The notes: generated from the letters alone by a model not told the origin. A stretch of 64,000 nucleotides of DNA from Bradyrhizobium sp. CSS354 (GCF_029051725.1 NZ_JAACFU010000016.1:62001-126000), one strand, 5' to 3'. Counted from the stretch's first letter, positions 28,459-38,546 are shown. Program-made: numbers and translations.

Positions 28459-29061
28459 CTAGAACAGGGTGCGCTGCCGCATCGCGGCCGATAGCGTACC
28501 TTCATCGAGATAATCAAGCTCGCCGCCGACCGGCACACCATGGGCGAGCCGGGTTACTTTTACGTTGGCGTCCTGAAGCAGGTCGGTGATGTAGTGTGCG
28601 GTGGTCTGGCCGTCGACGGTGGCATTCAGCGCCAGGATGACCTCATGCACCTGTGCCTCATGCGCGCGCGCGACCAGCGCCTCGATGGTGAGGTCCTGCG
28701 GGCCGACGCCGTCGAGCGGCGACAATGTCGCGCCCAGCACGTGATAGCGCCCTTGAGTGGCATTAGCCCGCTCCAGCGCCCAGAGATCGGCAACGTCGGC
28801 GACGACCACGATGATCGAGGGATCGCGCCTCGGATCGGTGCAGACCGTGCAGGGACTTTGCGTGTCGATGTTGCCGCAGGTCTTGCACACTTGGACCTTG
28901 TCGAGCGCGACCTGCATGGCCGAGGACAGCGGCATCATCAGCGCTTCGCGCTTCTTGATCAAATGCAGCGCGGCGCGCCGCGCCGAGCGCGGGCCGAGGC
29001 CCGGCAGGCGCGCGAGAAGCTGGACCAGCCGCTCGATTTCAGGACCCGCAACAGCGCCCAT
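28459..29061 (-). CDS. recR: Recombination mediator protein RecR
   Basis: RecR works with RecO/RecF to load RecA at gaps. The 200-residue protein has an N-terminal HhH region ([19 protein letters not shown]), a C4 zinc finger (C59, C62, C71, C74), a Toprim domain starting [16 protein letters not shown], and the C-terminal [19 protein letters not shown]. It follows ybaB with one base between, the conserved dnaX-ybaB-recR operon. Confidence 0.97.
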   Translation of the reverse strand: MGAVAGPEIERLVQLLARLPGLGPRSARRAALHLIKKREALMMPLSSAMQVALDKVQVCKTCGNIDTQSPCTVCTDPRRDPSIIVVVADVADLWALERANATQGRYHVLGATLSPLDGVGPQDLTIEALVARAHEAQVHEVILALNATVDGQTTAHYITDLLQDANVKVTRLAHGVPVGGELDYLDEGTLSAAMRQRTLF

Positions 29062-29062
29062 C

Positions 29063-29392
29063 CTACTGGCCGAACAACCCCGACAGCCCCGGTGGCAGAC
29101 CGAGCCCGCCGGTGAGCGACTGCATCTTCTCCTGCATGGCGGCTTCCGCCTTGCGGCGGGCCTCGCCGAACGCGGTGACGAGCAGATCCTCGAGCACCTC
29201 GCGCTCTTCCGCCTTCATCAGCGAAGGATCGATCCTGACGCCCTTGACGTCCATCTTCGCGGTCATGCGCACGGCGACGAGACCGCCGCCGGAGATGCCC
29301 TCGACCTCGACGTTGGCGAGCTGATCCTGCATCTCCTGCATCTTGGATTGCAGCTGCTGCGCCTGCTTCATCATGCCGAAAATATCGACCAT
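29063..29392 (-). CDS. YbaB/EbfC family nucleoid-associated protein
   Basis: The 109-residue protein begins with a short variable part, then [20 protein letters not shown]. It continues with [19 protein letters not shown] and KVRIDPSLM-like strands of the YbaB fold and ends with a Gly/Pro/Leu-rich tail. YbaB/EbfC dimers bind DNA and shape the nucleoid. Its place between dnaX and recR is the classic operon position. Confidence 0.95.
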   Translation of the reverse strand: MVDIFGMMKQAQQLQSKMQEMQDQLANVEVEGISGGGLVAVRMTAKMDVKGVRIDPSLMKAEEREVLEDLLVTAFGEARRKAEAAMQEKMQSLTGGLGLPPGLSGLFGQ

Positions 29393-29418
29393 CGGTGCTG
29401 TCCTTGGAAAATTTGGCT

Positions 29419-31239
29419 CTAGAGATCGTCGCCGTCGGAACCGTCGGGCGGATCGTCACTGCCATAGTCGGCATTAATATCGGATTCCGGCGCCTCGGGG
29501 GCAAGCCTGCGGACCTCGACGACCTTCGCACCCGGAAAACGCGACAGCACCTCGCGCACGCGCGGATCGGCCTCGGCGGTGCGCGCATGTTCCTGCTTGG
29601 CCGCCTGGCTCACCGAGCGCAGCGTCGGCTGGCCCCGCTCATTGGAGACGATCACGGTCCAGCGACGCCCGGTCCAAAGCTCGAATTTGCGCGCGAGATC
29701 GGAAATCATGGTCTTGGAGGCGTTGGGTTCGAGCGCGACTTCCAGCCGGCCCTCCTCGAAACGAACGAGGCGCATGTCGCCTTCGAGCGCGCCCTTGGTC
29801 AGGAGGTCACGCTTCTGCCCGGCCAGCGCAACGAGCTGGGTGAAGCTCGTGACGCGCAACACGGGCGCGGCAGCTTGCGGATCCGGCGCGGGGGTTGCCA
29901 TCTGCGGACGGGCACCACCACCGCCGCCGAACGAGGACGGAGATGAGGTCGGCATGCGAACTGGAGCTGCTGACGCCGCCGGCCCGGCCGGCGCGCTGCG
30001 CGCGGCACTGCCGCCGCTCACGACCGGCGAACCGCCGCCGTTCTGCTCCAGCATCTTGATCGCTTCGTCCGGCGTCGGCAGGTCGGCGACATAGGCGATG
30101 CGCACCAGCACCATCTCGGCGGCCGCGGCGGGCCGCGTCGCGGCCTGCACCTCGGTGATGCCCTTGAGCAGCATCTGCCACATCCGGGACAGCACGCGCA
30201 TCGAGATCTTCGAGGCGAAATCCCGCGCGCGCACGCGCTCAGTCTCGCCATAGGCGACGTTGTCGGCGGTCGCCGGCACGATCTTCACACGTGTGACGAA
30301 ATTGACGAATTCGGCGAGATCCGAGAGCACGACGATCGGATCGGCGCCGACGTCGTACTGGTCGCGGAACTCCCTGAACGCGGATGCGATGTCGCCACGC
30401 GCCAGAGAATCAAAAAGGTCGATGACGCGGGTGCGGTCGGCGAGCCCCAGCATCTGCCTGACGGCATCGGCCTTCACGGTGCCTGCCGCATGCGCGATCG
30501 CCTGATCGAGCAGCGAGAGCGAATCGCGCACCGAGCCTTCCGCGGCGCGCGCGATGATGCCGAGCGCTTCCGGCTCGATCTGGACGTTTTCCTTGGCCGC
30601 GATGTTGGCCAGATGCTTCATCAGCACGTCGGCCTCGACGCGGCGCAGGTCAAAACGCTGGCAGCGCGACAGCACCGTGACCGGAACCTTGCGGATCTCG
30701 GTGGTCGCGAACACGAATTTGGCGTGCTCCGGCGGTTCCTCCAGCGTCTTCAGGAAGGCGTTGAACGCCGCCGTCGACAGCATGTGGACTTCGTCGATGA
30801 TGTAGACCTTGTAGCGGGCGCTGGCCGGCGCGTAGCGGACGCTGTCATTGATCTGACGAACGTCGTCGACGCCGGTATGCGAGGCTGCGTCCATCTCCAG
30901 CACGTCCATGTGCCGGCTTTCCATGATCGCCTGGCAATGCACGCCGAGCGTCGGCATCTGGACTGTCGGGCCCTTCACCGAGCCATCCGGCATCTCGTAG
31001 TTGAGCGCACGGGCAAGGATGCGCGCAGTGGTGGTCTTGCCGACCCCGCGGACGCCGGTGAGGATCCAGGCCTGCGGGATGCGGCCGGTCTCGAACGCAT
31101 TGGAGACGGTGCGGACCACGGCCTCCTGGCCGATCAGATCGTCGAATGAGGAAGGACGGTATTTCCGCGCCAGCACCCGGTAGGGCGTGCTGGCCTGGCC
31201 GGCGCTATCAGGGTTATGAGGGGCGCCAGCGTCGGTCAT
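29419..31239 (-). CDS. dnaX: DNA polymerase III subunit gamma/tau
   Basis: The clamp-loader ATPase is 606 residues from ATG 31239 ([10 protein letters not shown]). It shows Walker [10 protein letters not shown] (62-70), the Walker B/sensor segments [10 protein letters not shown] and [22 protein letters not shown], and [13 protein letters not shown] Pro/Ala/Gly-rich linker leads to a tau-like C-terminal domain. The segment that normally carries four zinc-binding cysteines is here [20 protein letters not shown] followed by [13 protein letters not shown], with a single Cys (102), so the zinc site is missing. An open frame reaches 31536 but overlaps the SRP RNA gene, so the internal ATG is the real start. 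Confidence 0.95.
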   Translation of the reverse strand: MTDAGAPHNPDSAGQASTPYRVLARKYRPSSFDDLIGQEAVVRTVSNAFETGRIPQAWILTGVRGVGKTTTARILARALNYEMPDGSVKGPTVQMPTLGVHCQAIMESRHMDVLEMDAASHTGVDDVRQINDSVRYAPASARYKVYIIDEVHMLSTAAFNAFLKTLEEPPEHAKFVFATTEIRKVPVTVLSRCQRFDLRRVEADVLMKHLANIAAKENVQIEPEALGIIARAAEGSVRDSLSLLDQAIAHAAGTVKADAVRQMLGLADRTRVIDLFDSLARGDIASAFREFRDQYDVGADPIVVLSDLAEFVNFVTRVKIVPATADNVAYGETERVRARDFASKISMRVLSRMWQMLLKGITEVQAATRPAAAAEMVLVRIAYVADLPTPDEAIKMLEQNGGGSPVVSGGSAARSAPAGPAASAAPVRMPTSSPSSFGGGGGARPQMATPAPDPQAAAPVLRVTSFTQLVALAGQKRDLLTKGALEGDMRLVRFEEGRLEVALEPNASKTMISDLARKFELWTGRRWTVIVSNERGQPTLRSVSQAAKQEHARTAEADPRVREVLSRFPGAKVVEVRRLAPEAPESDINADYGSDDPPDGSDGDDL

Positions 31240-31333
31240 CGGTCGATCCGCAATGAAGTGTCTTTCGGCCGGCTTTGCGGAAAGGAGCGCGCTGGCGGCC
31301 GAGCCGCCGGCGCAATTCGCTCGGAAAAACAGG

Positions 31334-31431
31334 TAGGAGACTGACGAGCGACCCGATCCGGACCTCGTTAGGGCTGCTTCCTTCCGGACCTGACCCGGTT
31401 GGCGAGTGGCTCGTCCACCGCCAATCTCCCG
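31334..31431 (-). ncRNA. ffs: 4.5S/SRP RNA (bacterial small SRP RNA)
   Basis: The minus strand contains the universal SRP domain IV core GGTCAGGTCCGGAAGGAAGC followed by AGCCCTAA. The flanking strands GGGAGATTGGCGG and CGTCAGTCTCC pair to close the hairpin. A run of Ts (TGTTTTTCC) just beyond the 3' end fits a terminator. Ends are approximate by a few bases. It lies directly upstream of dnaX, as in many alphaproteobacteria. Confidence 0.95.
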
Positions 31432-31622
31432 GTCCCTATTTGGGGCCAAAAGGCCCGGAAAGCAAGCGGGTATCGGCTTGAACGGGCTGGGCTTCATCGT
31501 GGCTTGCACAGCATCCGGGCAATTCCCGGGCTGCACAGCCGATAGGCTGTGCTTTCACTGCCGGAGGCGCCTTGGTAAGAACGCTGCCGGAACCCCTTCC
31601 AACAGAAAAGCGATTTATCCCA

Positions 31623-32468
31623 ATGGTTACACGTCGTGATGTTGCATCGATTGTCGGACTTGGCGCGATTGGCGCGGCGACGCTGGCGTCCCCGGCCGTG
31701 GCGCAGACCGCCGATTCCAACGAATCGACCTTCGCCCGCATCCGCCGCACCAAGAAGATGCGGATCGGCGCGGTCGGCGGCGGCGCGCCCTATTACATGA
31801 AGGATCTTTCGACCGGCCAGTGGAAGGGATTTTACGTCGACATCACGAAAGCACTCGCGGAGGACATGGAGGCCGAGCTCGAGATCACCGAAACCACTTG
31901 GGGCAATTCGGTGCTCGACCTGCAGTCCAACAAGATCGACATCTTCTTCGGCCTCAACCCGACCCCGAAGCGCGCGCTGGTGGTCGATTTCTCGGTGCCA
32001 GTCTTCAACAACGCCTTCGGCATCCTCTGCAAGAAGGACTTCAAGCCGAAGAGCTGGGCCGAGCTGAACTCGCCCGACGTCAAGATCGCGGTCGACCAGG
32101 GCTCCTCGCACGACCAGGTCGTCAGCCGCCTGACGCCGAAGGCGCAGATCTCGCGGCTGAAGACCGCCGACGACGCCACCGCCGCGCTCCAGACCGGCCG
32201 CGTCGATGCGCAGTGCCTGATCACCATGCTGTCGCTGACGGTGCTGAAGAAAAACCCCTCGCTCGGCCAGTTCGTGCTGCCGACGCCGATCTTCGCCACC
32301 ACGTCGAACGCCGGTTTCCGCCGCGAGAGCGACAAGACCTGGCGCGACTACGTCAACACCTGGATCGACTTCAACAAGGGCCTCGGCTTCATCCGCAACG
32401 CGATCATCACCAACATGGAGCTGGTGGGCGTGACCGAGGCGGACATTCCGCCGGGCGTTTCGCTTTAA
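31623..32468 (+). CDS. Amino-acid-type ABC transporter substrate-binding protein
   Basis: The 281-residue family 3 solute-binding protein has an N-terminal export signal with a Tat-like TRRDVAS and cleavage after SPAVAQ. The mature part shows MRIGAVGGGAPYYM, GFYVDITKALAEDM, and FGLNPTPKRALVVDFSVPVF, the pattern of polar amino acid binding proteins. It heads the operon with a permease, an ATPase, an SDR-like protein and an enolase-superfamily enzyme. The ligand is not evident from sequence. ATG 31623 is chosen because it places the signal peptide correctly. Confidence 0.92.
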   Translation: MVTRRDVASIVGLGAIGAATLASPAVAQTADSNESTFARIRRTKKMRIGAVGGGAPYYMKDLSTGQWKGFYVDITKALAEDMEAELEITETTWGNSVLDLQSNKIDIFFGLNPTPKRALVVDFSVPVFNNAFGILCKKDFKPKSWAELNSPDVKIAVDQGSSHDQVVSRLTPKAQISRLKTADDATAALQTGRVDAQCLITMLSLTVLKKNPSLGQFVLPTPIFATTSNAGFRRESDKTWRDYVNTWIDFNKGLGFIRNAIITNMELVGVTEADIPPGVSL

Positions 32469-32479
32469 GCTTTTACACT

Positions 32480-32558
32480 GTCATTCCGGGGCGCCCGAAG
32501 GGCGAACCCGGAATCTCGAGGTTCCGGGTTCGATGCTTCGCATCGCCCCGGAACGACA
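32480..32558. repeat. Palindromic intergenic repeat, family E
   Basis: GTCATTCCGGGGCG and CGCCCCGGAACGAC are outer arms; GAACCCGGAATCTCGAG and GGTTCCGGGTTCGA are inner arms. The hairpin lies between the binding-protein and permease genes, where it could lower permease expression relative to the abundant binding protein. Confidence 0.88.
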
Positions 32559-32595
32559 ACGCCGGCGGTCAAGGCGTACGACGAGTAACACACGT

Positions 32596-33258
32596 ATGTA
32601 TCAGTGGGACTTCGGCATCCTCTGGAGCTATCGCTGGCTCTTTCTCAACGGGCTCGGCGTCACCGTCGGCTTTACCGTGGTCATCGTGGTGCTCGGCCTC
32701 GTCTTCGGCCTGTTCGGCGCGTTCGGCACCCTGTCGCGTTTCAGAGCGGTGCGCCTGATCGCGCTGACCTTCATCGAGGCGTTCCGCTGCACGCCGATCC
32801 TGGTGCAGCTGATCTGGTTCTATTACGCGCTGCCGATCCTGGCCGGTGTCGAGATGACGCCGATCACGGCCTCGGCGCTGGCGCTGTCGCTCTATGGCGG
32901 CTCGTTCTATTCGGAGATCATCCGCGGCGGCATCATCTCGATCGACCGCGGCCAGTCGGAAGCGGGCGCCGCGCTCGGCATGACGCCGGGACAGAGCATG
33001 CGGCGCATCGTGCTGCCGCAGGCGATCAAGCGGATGATCCCGGCGCTGATGAACCAGTCGATCATCCAGTTCAAGAATACCTCGCTGGTCTCGGTGCTGG
33101 CGGTGCCAGATCTGGTCTATCAGAGCCAGGTCGCCGCTCATGACAGCTACCGTCCGCTGGAAACCTACACCGCCGTCGCGGTCGCCTATGCGGCGATCCT
33201 GATTCCCCTGACCATCATGGTCCGGCGCGGCGAGAAGCGACTGGCGGTCGGCGAATGA
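32596..33258 (+). CDS. Amino-acid ABC transporter permease (HisM/GlnP type)
   Basis: The 220-residue permease has about five membrane segments, the family start [35 protein letters not shown], and the EAA loop [22 protein letters not shown] (quoted in part: [12 protein letters not shown]). This matches the polar amino acid transporter family. Start ATG 32596 ([10 protein letters not shown]) is preferred over an in-frame upstream ATG inside the family E repeat. Its stop overlaps the ATPase start by 4 bases. Confidence 0.93.
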   Translation: MYQWDFGILWSYRWLFLNGLGVTVGFTVVIVVLGLVFGLFGAFGTLSRFRAVRLIALTFIEAFRCTPILVQLIWFYYALPILAGVEMTPITASALALSLYGGSFYSEIIRGGIISIDRGQSEAGAALGMTPGQSMRRIVLPQAIKRMIPALMNQSIIQFKNTSLVSVLAVPDLVYQSQVAAHDSYRPLETYTAVAVAYAAILIPLTIMVRRGEKRLAVGE

Positions 33259-34052
33259 GCGAGATCTCTTCCAAGATCGAGATCCGGGCGTTGCGCAAAA
33301 GCTTTGGCAGCAACGAGGTCTTGAAGAGCATCAGCCTCGACGTCGCCAAAGGCGGCGTCGTCGCGCTGATCGGCCCGTCCGGCTCCGGCAAGTCGACGCT
33401 GCTCCGCTGCATCAACCTCCTGGTGACGCCCGACGGCGGCAGCGTTCGCGTCGGCGACACCCGCTTTGCTTTCGGAGAAGGCACAAAGCTGCCGGACGTG
33501 AAGACGCTGGCAAGATTTCGCGCCACCACCGGCATGGTGTTCCAGCATTTCAATCTGTTCCCGCACATGACGACGCTCCAGAACGTGATGGAGGGGCCGG
33601 TCACGGTGCGGCGCATGGCGAGGGCTGACGCCGAGAGGCTGGCCCGGGCTCAACTCGCGAAGGTGGGCCTTGCAGAGAAGGCCGACCAATATCCGGCAAC
33701 GCTCTCCGGCGGACAGAAACAGCGCGTCGCGATTGCACGGGCGCTCGCCATGGAGCCGGACGTGATGCTGTTCGACGAGGCCACCTCCGCGCTCGATCCC
33801 GAGCTTGTCGGCGAGGTGCTCGCCGTGATCCAGCAGCTGGCGTCGGAGGGCATGACCATGGTGATCGTGACCCATGAGATCGCCTTTGCCCGCGAAGTCG
33901 CCGACCGTCTGATCTTCATGCGCGACGGCGTCGTGGTCGAGGAAGGCCGGGCGCGGCAGGTGATCGACAATCCGCAAGCAGCGGCGACGCGCGCCTTCCT
34001 CAGCCATTTCCACCGCACCGGCGCATTGCCGCCGGCCAACGCAGAATCCTGA
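33255..34052 (+). CDS. Amino-acid ABC transporter ATP-binding protein (GlnQ type)
   Basis: The 265-residue ATPase carries Walker [10 protein letters not shown] (about 40-48), the Q loop in [13 protein letters not shown], signature [15 protein letters not shown] and Walker [15 protein letters not shown], with the H loop in VTHEI. It has the GlnQ/HisP length and sequence style. It is coupled to the permease by a 4-base overlap and to the SDR gene by a one-base overlap (TGATG), so transport and metabolism are co-expressed. Confidence 0.95.
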   Translation: MSEISSKIEIRALRKSFGSNEVLKSISLDVAKGGVVALIGPSGSGKSTLLRCINLLVTPDGGSVRVGDTRFAFGEGTKLPDVKTLARFRATTGMVFQHFNLFPHMTTLQNVMEGPVTVRRMARADAERLARAQLAKVGLAEKADQYPATLSGGQKQRVAIARALAMEPDVMLFDEATSALDPELVGEVLAVIQQLASEGMTMVIVTHEIAFAREVADRLIFMRDGVVVEEGRARQVIDNPQAAATRAFLSHFHRTGALPPANAES

Positions 34053-34807
34053 TGCCTGATATCGACCGTGTCTATCTCGTCACCGGCGCCGCCAGCGGCA
34101 TCGGCCGTGCCACTGCAAAACTGCTCGCAGCGCCCGGCACTGCGCTGCTGCTACACACGCGCTCCAACGCAGCCGGTCTCGACGCCACGGCGGCGGAAGC
34201 CGAAGCGCAAGGCGCGATCGTCGTAAAATGCCTCGGCGATCTCGCCGAGGAGGCCGCGATCACCGACGCCGTCGCCGCTACACAACGAGCCTTCGGCCGG
34301 CTCGATGGATTGATCCTGGTCGGCGGCCATGCCCGCCGCGGCAGCGCGATCGGCACGCCGGCGGACCAATTCCGCAAGGCGATGGATGAATCGGCACTGG
34401 CCTTCACGCGGCTGGTCGATGCCGCGCTGCCGCTGCTGCGTGCCGGGCGGGATTCGCGGATCGTGGCAGTGTCGTCGTTCGTCGCCCACGCGATCCGGCC
34501 GGAGTTCGCGCCCTTCGCAGCGACGGCCGCGAGCCGCTCCGCGCTCGAAGCGCTGGTGCGCCTCACCGCAGTCGAGCTCGCCAGGGAGGGCATCACCGTC
34601 AACGCCGTGGCACCGGGCCTCATCGTCAAGGACAAGCCCAGCGAAAGCCGGCTTTCACCCGAACAGATCGCAGCGACCGAGGCGCTGATCCCGATGGGCC
34701 GCCGCGGACGGCCGGAGGAAGTGGCCGAGATCATCGCCTTCCTGGCCTCCCCGAAAGCATCCTACGTCACCGGCCAGGTCTGGCACGTCAATGGAGGCCT
34801 GACATGA
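34052..34807 (+). CDS. SDR-family protein with degenerate active site
   Basis: The 251-residue Rossmann protein has the NAD(P) motif [13 protein letters not shown] (about 9-21), GGHARRG where SDRs usually have NNAG, the catalytic-type serine in VSSF, and the C-terminal signatures AVAPGLI and [18 protein letters not shown]...GQVWHVNGG. The YxxxK catalytic pair is replaced: [14 protein letters not shown] aligns with AAYSASKAALEAL, putting Thr for Tyr and Arg for Lys. It may be non-reductive, use another mechanism, or be structural. It lies between transporter and enolase-superfamily genes in one operon. Confidence 0.85.
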   Translation: MPDIDRVYLVTGAASGIGRATAKLLAAPGTALLLHTRSNAAGLDATAAEAEAQGAIVVKCLGDLAEEAAITDAVAATQRAFGRLDGLILVGGHARRGSAIGTPADQFRKAMDESALAFTRLVDAALPLLRAGRDSRIVAVSSFVAHAIRPEFAPFAATAASRSALEALVRLTAVELAREGITVNAVAPGLIVKDKPSESRLSPEQIAATEALIPMGRRGRPEEVAEIIAFLASPKASYVTGQVWHVNGGLT

Positions 34808-35931
34808 CCGAAGCAACCGTCGAACGGATCAGGCTGTTCCTGATCGAGAGCCCGATCAAAATGGCGCGCCTCCAGGGCGTCGGCAGCGTCAAGGGCACGG
34901 TGAAGCGCGTGCTGATCGAGCTCACCGCGAGCGACGGCGTGATCGGCTGGGGCGAGGCCGCACCGTGGGAAGTGTTCACGGGAACGCCGGAAGCCGCGTT
35001 CGCCGCGCTCGACATCTATTTACGGCCGATCGTGCTCGGCAAGTCGGTGCGCCGCATCCGCGCGCTGATGGCCGAGCTCGATCGCGCGCTGGTCGGACAT
35101 GCCGAAGCCAAGGTCGCGATCGAAATGGCGCTGCTCGACATCGTCGGCAAGTCGTCGGGACTTTCGGTCGCCGACCTGCTCGGCGGCCGCGTGCGCGACA
35201 CGATCCCGCTGTCGTTCTCAATCGCCGATCCCGATTTCGCCGCCGATCTCGAACGCATGCGGAAAATGGTTCCGGACGGTAATGTCATCTACAAGGTCAA
35301 GACCGGCGTGAAGCCGCATCGCGAGGATCTCGATCACCTCGCGGCGATCCGGAAAGAATTCGGCGACAAGGTCGATCTTCGCGTCGACTACAACCAGGCG
35401 CTGGCGCCGTTCGGCGCCATCAAGATCCTGCGCGACATCGAGCAGTTTGCGCCGACCTTCATCGAGCAGCCGGTGCCGCGCAAATTTCTCGACGTGATGG
35501 CGCAGCTCACCGCGGCGCTTGAGACACCCGTGCTCGCGGACGAAAGCTGCTTCGACCGCCGCGACATGATGGAGGTGGTGCGCCGCGAGGCGGCAGATGC
35601 CGTCTCGATCAAGCTGATGAAGGCCGGCGGCCTGTTCGAGGCGCAGGCGATCATGGCGATCGCCGACATCGCCGGCCTGCCCGGCTATGGCGGCACGCTG
35701 TGGGAGGGCGGCATCGGGCTTGCCGCCGGCACGCAGCTGATCGCAGCGACGCCGGGGATCTCGCTCGGCTGCGAATTCTACATGCCGCACCATGTGCTGA
35801 CCGAGGACGTGCTGGAAGAGCGCGTCGCCAATCGCGGCGGCCACGTCGTGGTGCCCGACGGCCCCGGCCTCGGGATTCGTGTGAGCGAAGCCTCGGTCCG
35901 CGCCAATGCGCGGGTGCTTGCGGAGGCGTAA
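34804..35931 (+). CDS. Enolase-superfamily enzyme, muconate-cycloisomerase subgroup
   Basis: The 375-residue protein has the capping domain (about 1-125) and a TIM barrel with catalytic KVK in YKVKTG, metal ligands D (RVDYNQAL), E (FIEQPV) and D/E (LADESCF), and a second base Lys in SIKLMKAGG. Lysines on both barrel sides place it in the muconate lactonizing enzyme subgroup. That subgroup holds cycloisomerases, dipeptide epimerases, o-succinylbenzoate synthases, hydroxyproline dehydratases and betaine epimerases. With an amino-acid-type importer in the same operon, an amino-acid-derived substrate is most likely. The exact reaction is unknown. Confidence 0.88.
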   Translation: MTEATVERIRLFLIESPIKMARLQGVGSVKGTVKRVLIELTASDGVIGWGEAAPWEVFTGTPEAAFAALDIYLRPIVLGKSVRRIRALMAELDRALVGHAEAKVAIEMALLDIVGKSSGLSVADLLGGRVRDTIPLSFSIADPDFAADLERMRKMVPDGNVIYKVKTGVKPHREDLDHLAAIRKEFGDKVDLRVDYNQALAPFGAIKILRDIEQFAPTFIEQPVPRKFLDVMAQLTAALETPVLADESCFDRRDMMEVVRREAADAVSIKLMKAGGLFEAQAIMAIADIAGLPGYGGTLWEGGIGLAAGTQLIAATPGISLGCEFYMPHHVLTEDVLEERVANRGGHVVVPDGPGLGIRVSEASVRANARVLAEA

Positions 35932-35946
35932 AGGCACGCCCCCACC

Positions 35947-36080
35947 GTCGTCCTGGCGAAGGCCAGGACCCATTACCCCAAGGAGAAGTTTGTGGCACGA
36001 AGTTGGTAACCCCGAATCTTCGCCAAACCGAATCCTGTGGTAATGGGTCCTGGATCTGCGCTGCGCTTGTCCAGGACTAC
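35947..36080. repeat. Palindromic intergenic repeat, family A (copy 3, diverged)
   Basis: GTCGTCCTGGCGAAGGCCAG plus GACCCATTACC is mirrored by GGTAATGGGTCCTGG at the right, whose outer part is altered (ATCTGCGCTGCGCTTGTCCAGGAC). It contains the CTTCGCCAAACCGAAT interior seen in other family A copies. The gap 35932-36208 holds no gene. Confidence 0.8.
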
Positions 36081-36208
36081 GATCGCGTATGCGGCCCCTG
36101 CGGAGCCTCATCCTTCCCCAATCAGATTCGGTATCGTATGGTCGGAGCCAATATTCAGGGGTTCCGCCCCGCCACGCCCGACTCCCATCGGGCCATCCGG
36201 AAACCTTC

Positions 36209-36628
36209 ATGTCCGAACCCGCCTGGTCGCTGCACTCTCGCCTGAAAGAGGACACCATCGACATCGGCGATTTGCCGCTGTCCAAGGTATTGGTCATCAA
36301 GGACGCGCATTATCCCTGGCTGCTGCTGGTGCCGCGGCGCGCGGATGCGGTCGAGATCATCGATCTCGACGAGGTGCAGCAGGCGCAATTGATGACCGAG
36401 ATCTCCCGTGTCTCGCGCGCGCTGAAGGAGATGACCGGATGCGACAAGCTCAACATCGCGGCACTCGGCAACCTCGTGCCGCAGCTTCACGTCCACGTCA
36501 TCGCGCGCCGCACCAGTGACGCCGCCTGGCCGCGGCCGGTCTGGGGCGTGATGCAGCCCTTGGCGCACGACGCCACTGAGGTGCAGACTTTCATCAGCGC
36601 GCTTCGCCGCAAGATCTGGTTGGGTTGA
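36209..36628 (+). CDS. HIT family protein
   Basis: The 139-residue protein has the histidine triad QLHVHVIARR (about 95-104) preceded by KLNIAALGNLVPQLH, typical of the branch of HIT hydrolases that act on adenylylated or dinucleotide substrates. The third position is HVHVI rather than HVHVH, as in several proteobacterial members. ATG 36209 starts MSEPAWSLHSRLKEDT, matching the usual N-terminus; the longer frame reads through repeat sequence. It is 11 bases upstream of nudC, so the two nucleotide-processing genes are likely co-transcribed. Confidence 0.9.
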   Translation: MSEPAWSLHSRLKEDTIDIGDLPLSKVLVIKDAHYPWLLLVPRRADAVEIIDLDEVQQAQLMTEISRVSRALKEMTGCDKLNIAALGNLVPQLHVHVIARRTSDAAWPRPVWGVMQPLAHDATEVQTFISALRRKIWLG

Positions 36629-36639
36629 AAGAACAAGAA

Positions 36640-37578
36640 ATGTCAGCATTCGACTCGTTTCCGCTGGGGCAGCCGGCCTTCGTCACCAACATTCTCGACC
36701 GCGCCGCGCATCTGCGGCGCGACGACGAAAAGCTGTTCGCGATGGAGCAGAAGCCGTCGTCGCGCGCCTATGTCGTCTACCGCGACTCGCTGCTGGTGAA
36801 GCGCGAGGGCGAAACAGTGCGCGCCCTGCTCGGAATCGACGAGGCCCTGAAATGCGGCGCCAATCCCGGCACGATTTTTCTCGGCCTGCGCGACGGCGCC
36901 GCGATGTTCGGGATGGGCCTGTCGCAGGCCGCGTCCGAGAAGCTGATCGGGCGCGAAGACTACGCGCTGAGCGAGCTGCGCGGCATGGCGATGCAGGGCG
37001 CGGTGCCGCCGCAGGAGCTGTCGGCGATCGCGATGGCGAAGTCGATGGTGAGCTGGCACCAGCGCCACGGCTATTGCGCCAATTGCGGCACGCGTACCGG
37101 GATGAAGGAAGGCGGCTGGAAGCGGGAGTGCCCGAGTTGCAAGGCCGAGCATTTCCCGCGCACTGACCCGGTCGTGATCATGCACGTCGCCGCCGGCGAC
37201 AAATGCCTGCTCGGCCGCCAGAAGCAGTTTCCGCCGGGCATGTATTCCTGCCTCGCCGGTTTCGTCGAGGCCGCCGAAACCATCGAGGACGCGGTGCGCC
37301 GCGAGATCCTCGAAGAGTCCGGAATCCGCTGCACCGACGTGCAATATTACATGACCCAGCCTTGGCCCTATCCGTCGTCGCTGATGATCGGCTGCAGCGC
37401 GCGGGCCGTGAGTGAGGACATCGTCGTCGATCATTCGGAGCTGGAGGATGCGCGCTGGTTCACGCGCGAGGAGGCCGCCTTGATGCTGACGCGGACCCAT
37501 CCCGACGGGCTCGCCGGTCCGCACCCGTTCGCCATCGCCCATCATTTGCTCGGCCGCTGGGTGCACGACAAGAGCTGA
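36640..37578 (+). CDS. nudC: NAD(+)/NADH diphosphatase
   Basis: The 312-residue Nudix hydrolase cleaves NAD(H) to NMN(H) and AMP and can remove NAD caps from RNA. It has the C4 zinc ribbon (YCANCG...CPSCKAEHFPRTDP), the Nudix box (GFVEAAETIEDAVRREILEE plus SGI), and the NudC-specific QPWPYPSS motif downstream. ATG 36640 is preferred over an upstream TTG. It lies between a HIT gene and a PfkB kinase gene with only 11- and 8-base gaps, which suggests one operon. Confidence 0.94.
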   Translation: MSAFDSFPLGQPAFVTNILDRAAHLRRDDEKLFAMEQKPSSRAYVVYRDSLLVKREGETVRALLGIDEALKCGANPGTIFLGLRDGAAMFGMGLSQAASEKLIGREDYALSELRGMAMQGAVPPQELSAIAMAKSMVSWHQRHGYCANCGTRTGMKEGGWKRECPSCKAEHFPRTDPVVIMHVAAGDKCLLGRQKQFPPGMYSCLAGFVEAAETIEDAVRREILEESGIRCTDVQYYMTQPWPYPSSLMIGCSARAVSEDIVVDHSELEDARWFTREEAALMLTRTHPDGLAGPHPFAIAHHLLGRWVHDKS

Positions 37579-37586
37579 GACCGGAG

Positions 37587-38540
37587 ATGGCGCCCTCTGT
37601 GATCGCGCCGCGCGTCCTCTGCATCGGCATTCCCGTGCGCGACCTGACCTTTCGGGTCGAGGCCGTGCCCGCGCGCGGCAGCAAGGCCAATGCCACGCAC
37701 CTCGCGGAGATCTGCGGCGGCAACGCGCTCAATGCCGCGATCGCCATCGCGCGGCTTGGCGGCCGCGTCTCCTTCGCGGGCCCCATGGGCGATGCCCGGG
37801 AGACGTCGAGCCGCTTCATCCTCGAACGGATGGAAGCCGAAGGCATCGAGACCACGCACATCGTCCGCATGCCGGGGCTCACGACGCCGGTGTCGGCGAT
37901 CATGATCGAGCCCTCGGGCGAACGAACCCTCACCATCTATCGCGATCCCATGTTGTCGACCGTGCAGCTGCCGGACGCCGACAAGCTGCTCGCCGATTGT
38001 CAGGCGGTCCTCGTCGAGAGCCGCTGCGCATCGTTCTGCACGGACCTCTGCACTGAGGCACGCCGGCGCGGTATTGCCGTCGTCGTCGGCGTCGATCGCG
38101 CGATGTCGCTGCAGGACAGCCTGCTCACGGCCGCCTCGCATTTGCTGTTCGCCAGTGAACAGGTGCAGGAGACCGCCGGCATCACCGATGATGGCGAGGC
38201 GTTGCAGCGCCTGGCCGCGCTCACGCCCGCCTTCCTCGCCTCCACCCGCGGTCCGCACGGCACGATCTGGCTGAACGAGACGGGGAAGTTGGAGGAGACG
38301 CCGGCGGTCTCGGTTCAGGCGGTCGATACGCTCGGCGCCGGCGACGTCTTCCATGGCGCCTTCACGCTTCGCCTCGCCGAAGGCAGCGACGTGCGGCAGG
38401 CGCTGCAATTCGCCGCGGGCGCCGCGGCGCTGAAATGCACCCGCCACGGCGGCGGCCTGGCCGCCCCGCAACGGCTTGAAGTCGAAGAGCTTTTGAACAC
38501 GCCGCCCGCGACGCCGCCCGGACGGAAGCCGAGATTATAG
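37587..38540 (+). CDS. PfkB-family carbohydrate/nucleoside kinase
   Basis: The 317-residue protein has the PfkB signatures: GGNALNAAIAIARLG near residue 44 and the ATP/catalytic motif DTLGAGDVFHGAFTLRLAEG near 245, whose Asp is the base. RVSFAGPMGD and the substrate-side residues resemble ribokinase-type or sulfofructose/2-keto-sugar kinases, but the substrate cannot be fixed from sequence. It follows nudC by 8 bases. Confidence 0.9.
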   Translation: MAPSVIAPRVLCIGIPVRDLTFRVEAVPARGSKANATHLAEICGGNALNAAIAIARLGGRVSFAGPMGDARETSSRFILERMEAEGIETTHIVRMPGLTTPVSAIMIEPSGERTLTIYRDPMLSTVQLPDADKLLADCQAVLVESRCASFCTDLCTEARRRGIAVVVGVDRAMSLQDSLLTAASHLLFASEQVQETAGITDDGEALQRLAALTPAFLASTRGPHGTIWLNETGKLEETPAVSVQAVDTLGAGDVFHGAFTLRLAEGSDVRQALQFAAGAAALKCTRHGGGLAAPQRLEVEELLNTPPATPPGRKPRL

Positions 38541-38546
38541 ACTTGC

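Noticed and set aside
31239-31536. Upstream extension of dnaX by about 99 residues
   Set aside because: The extension would be translated from the SRP RNA gene. The internal ATG gives the family N-terminus.
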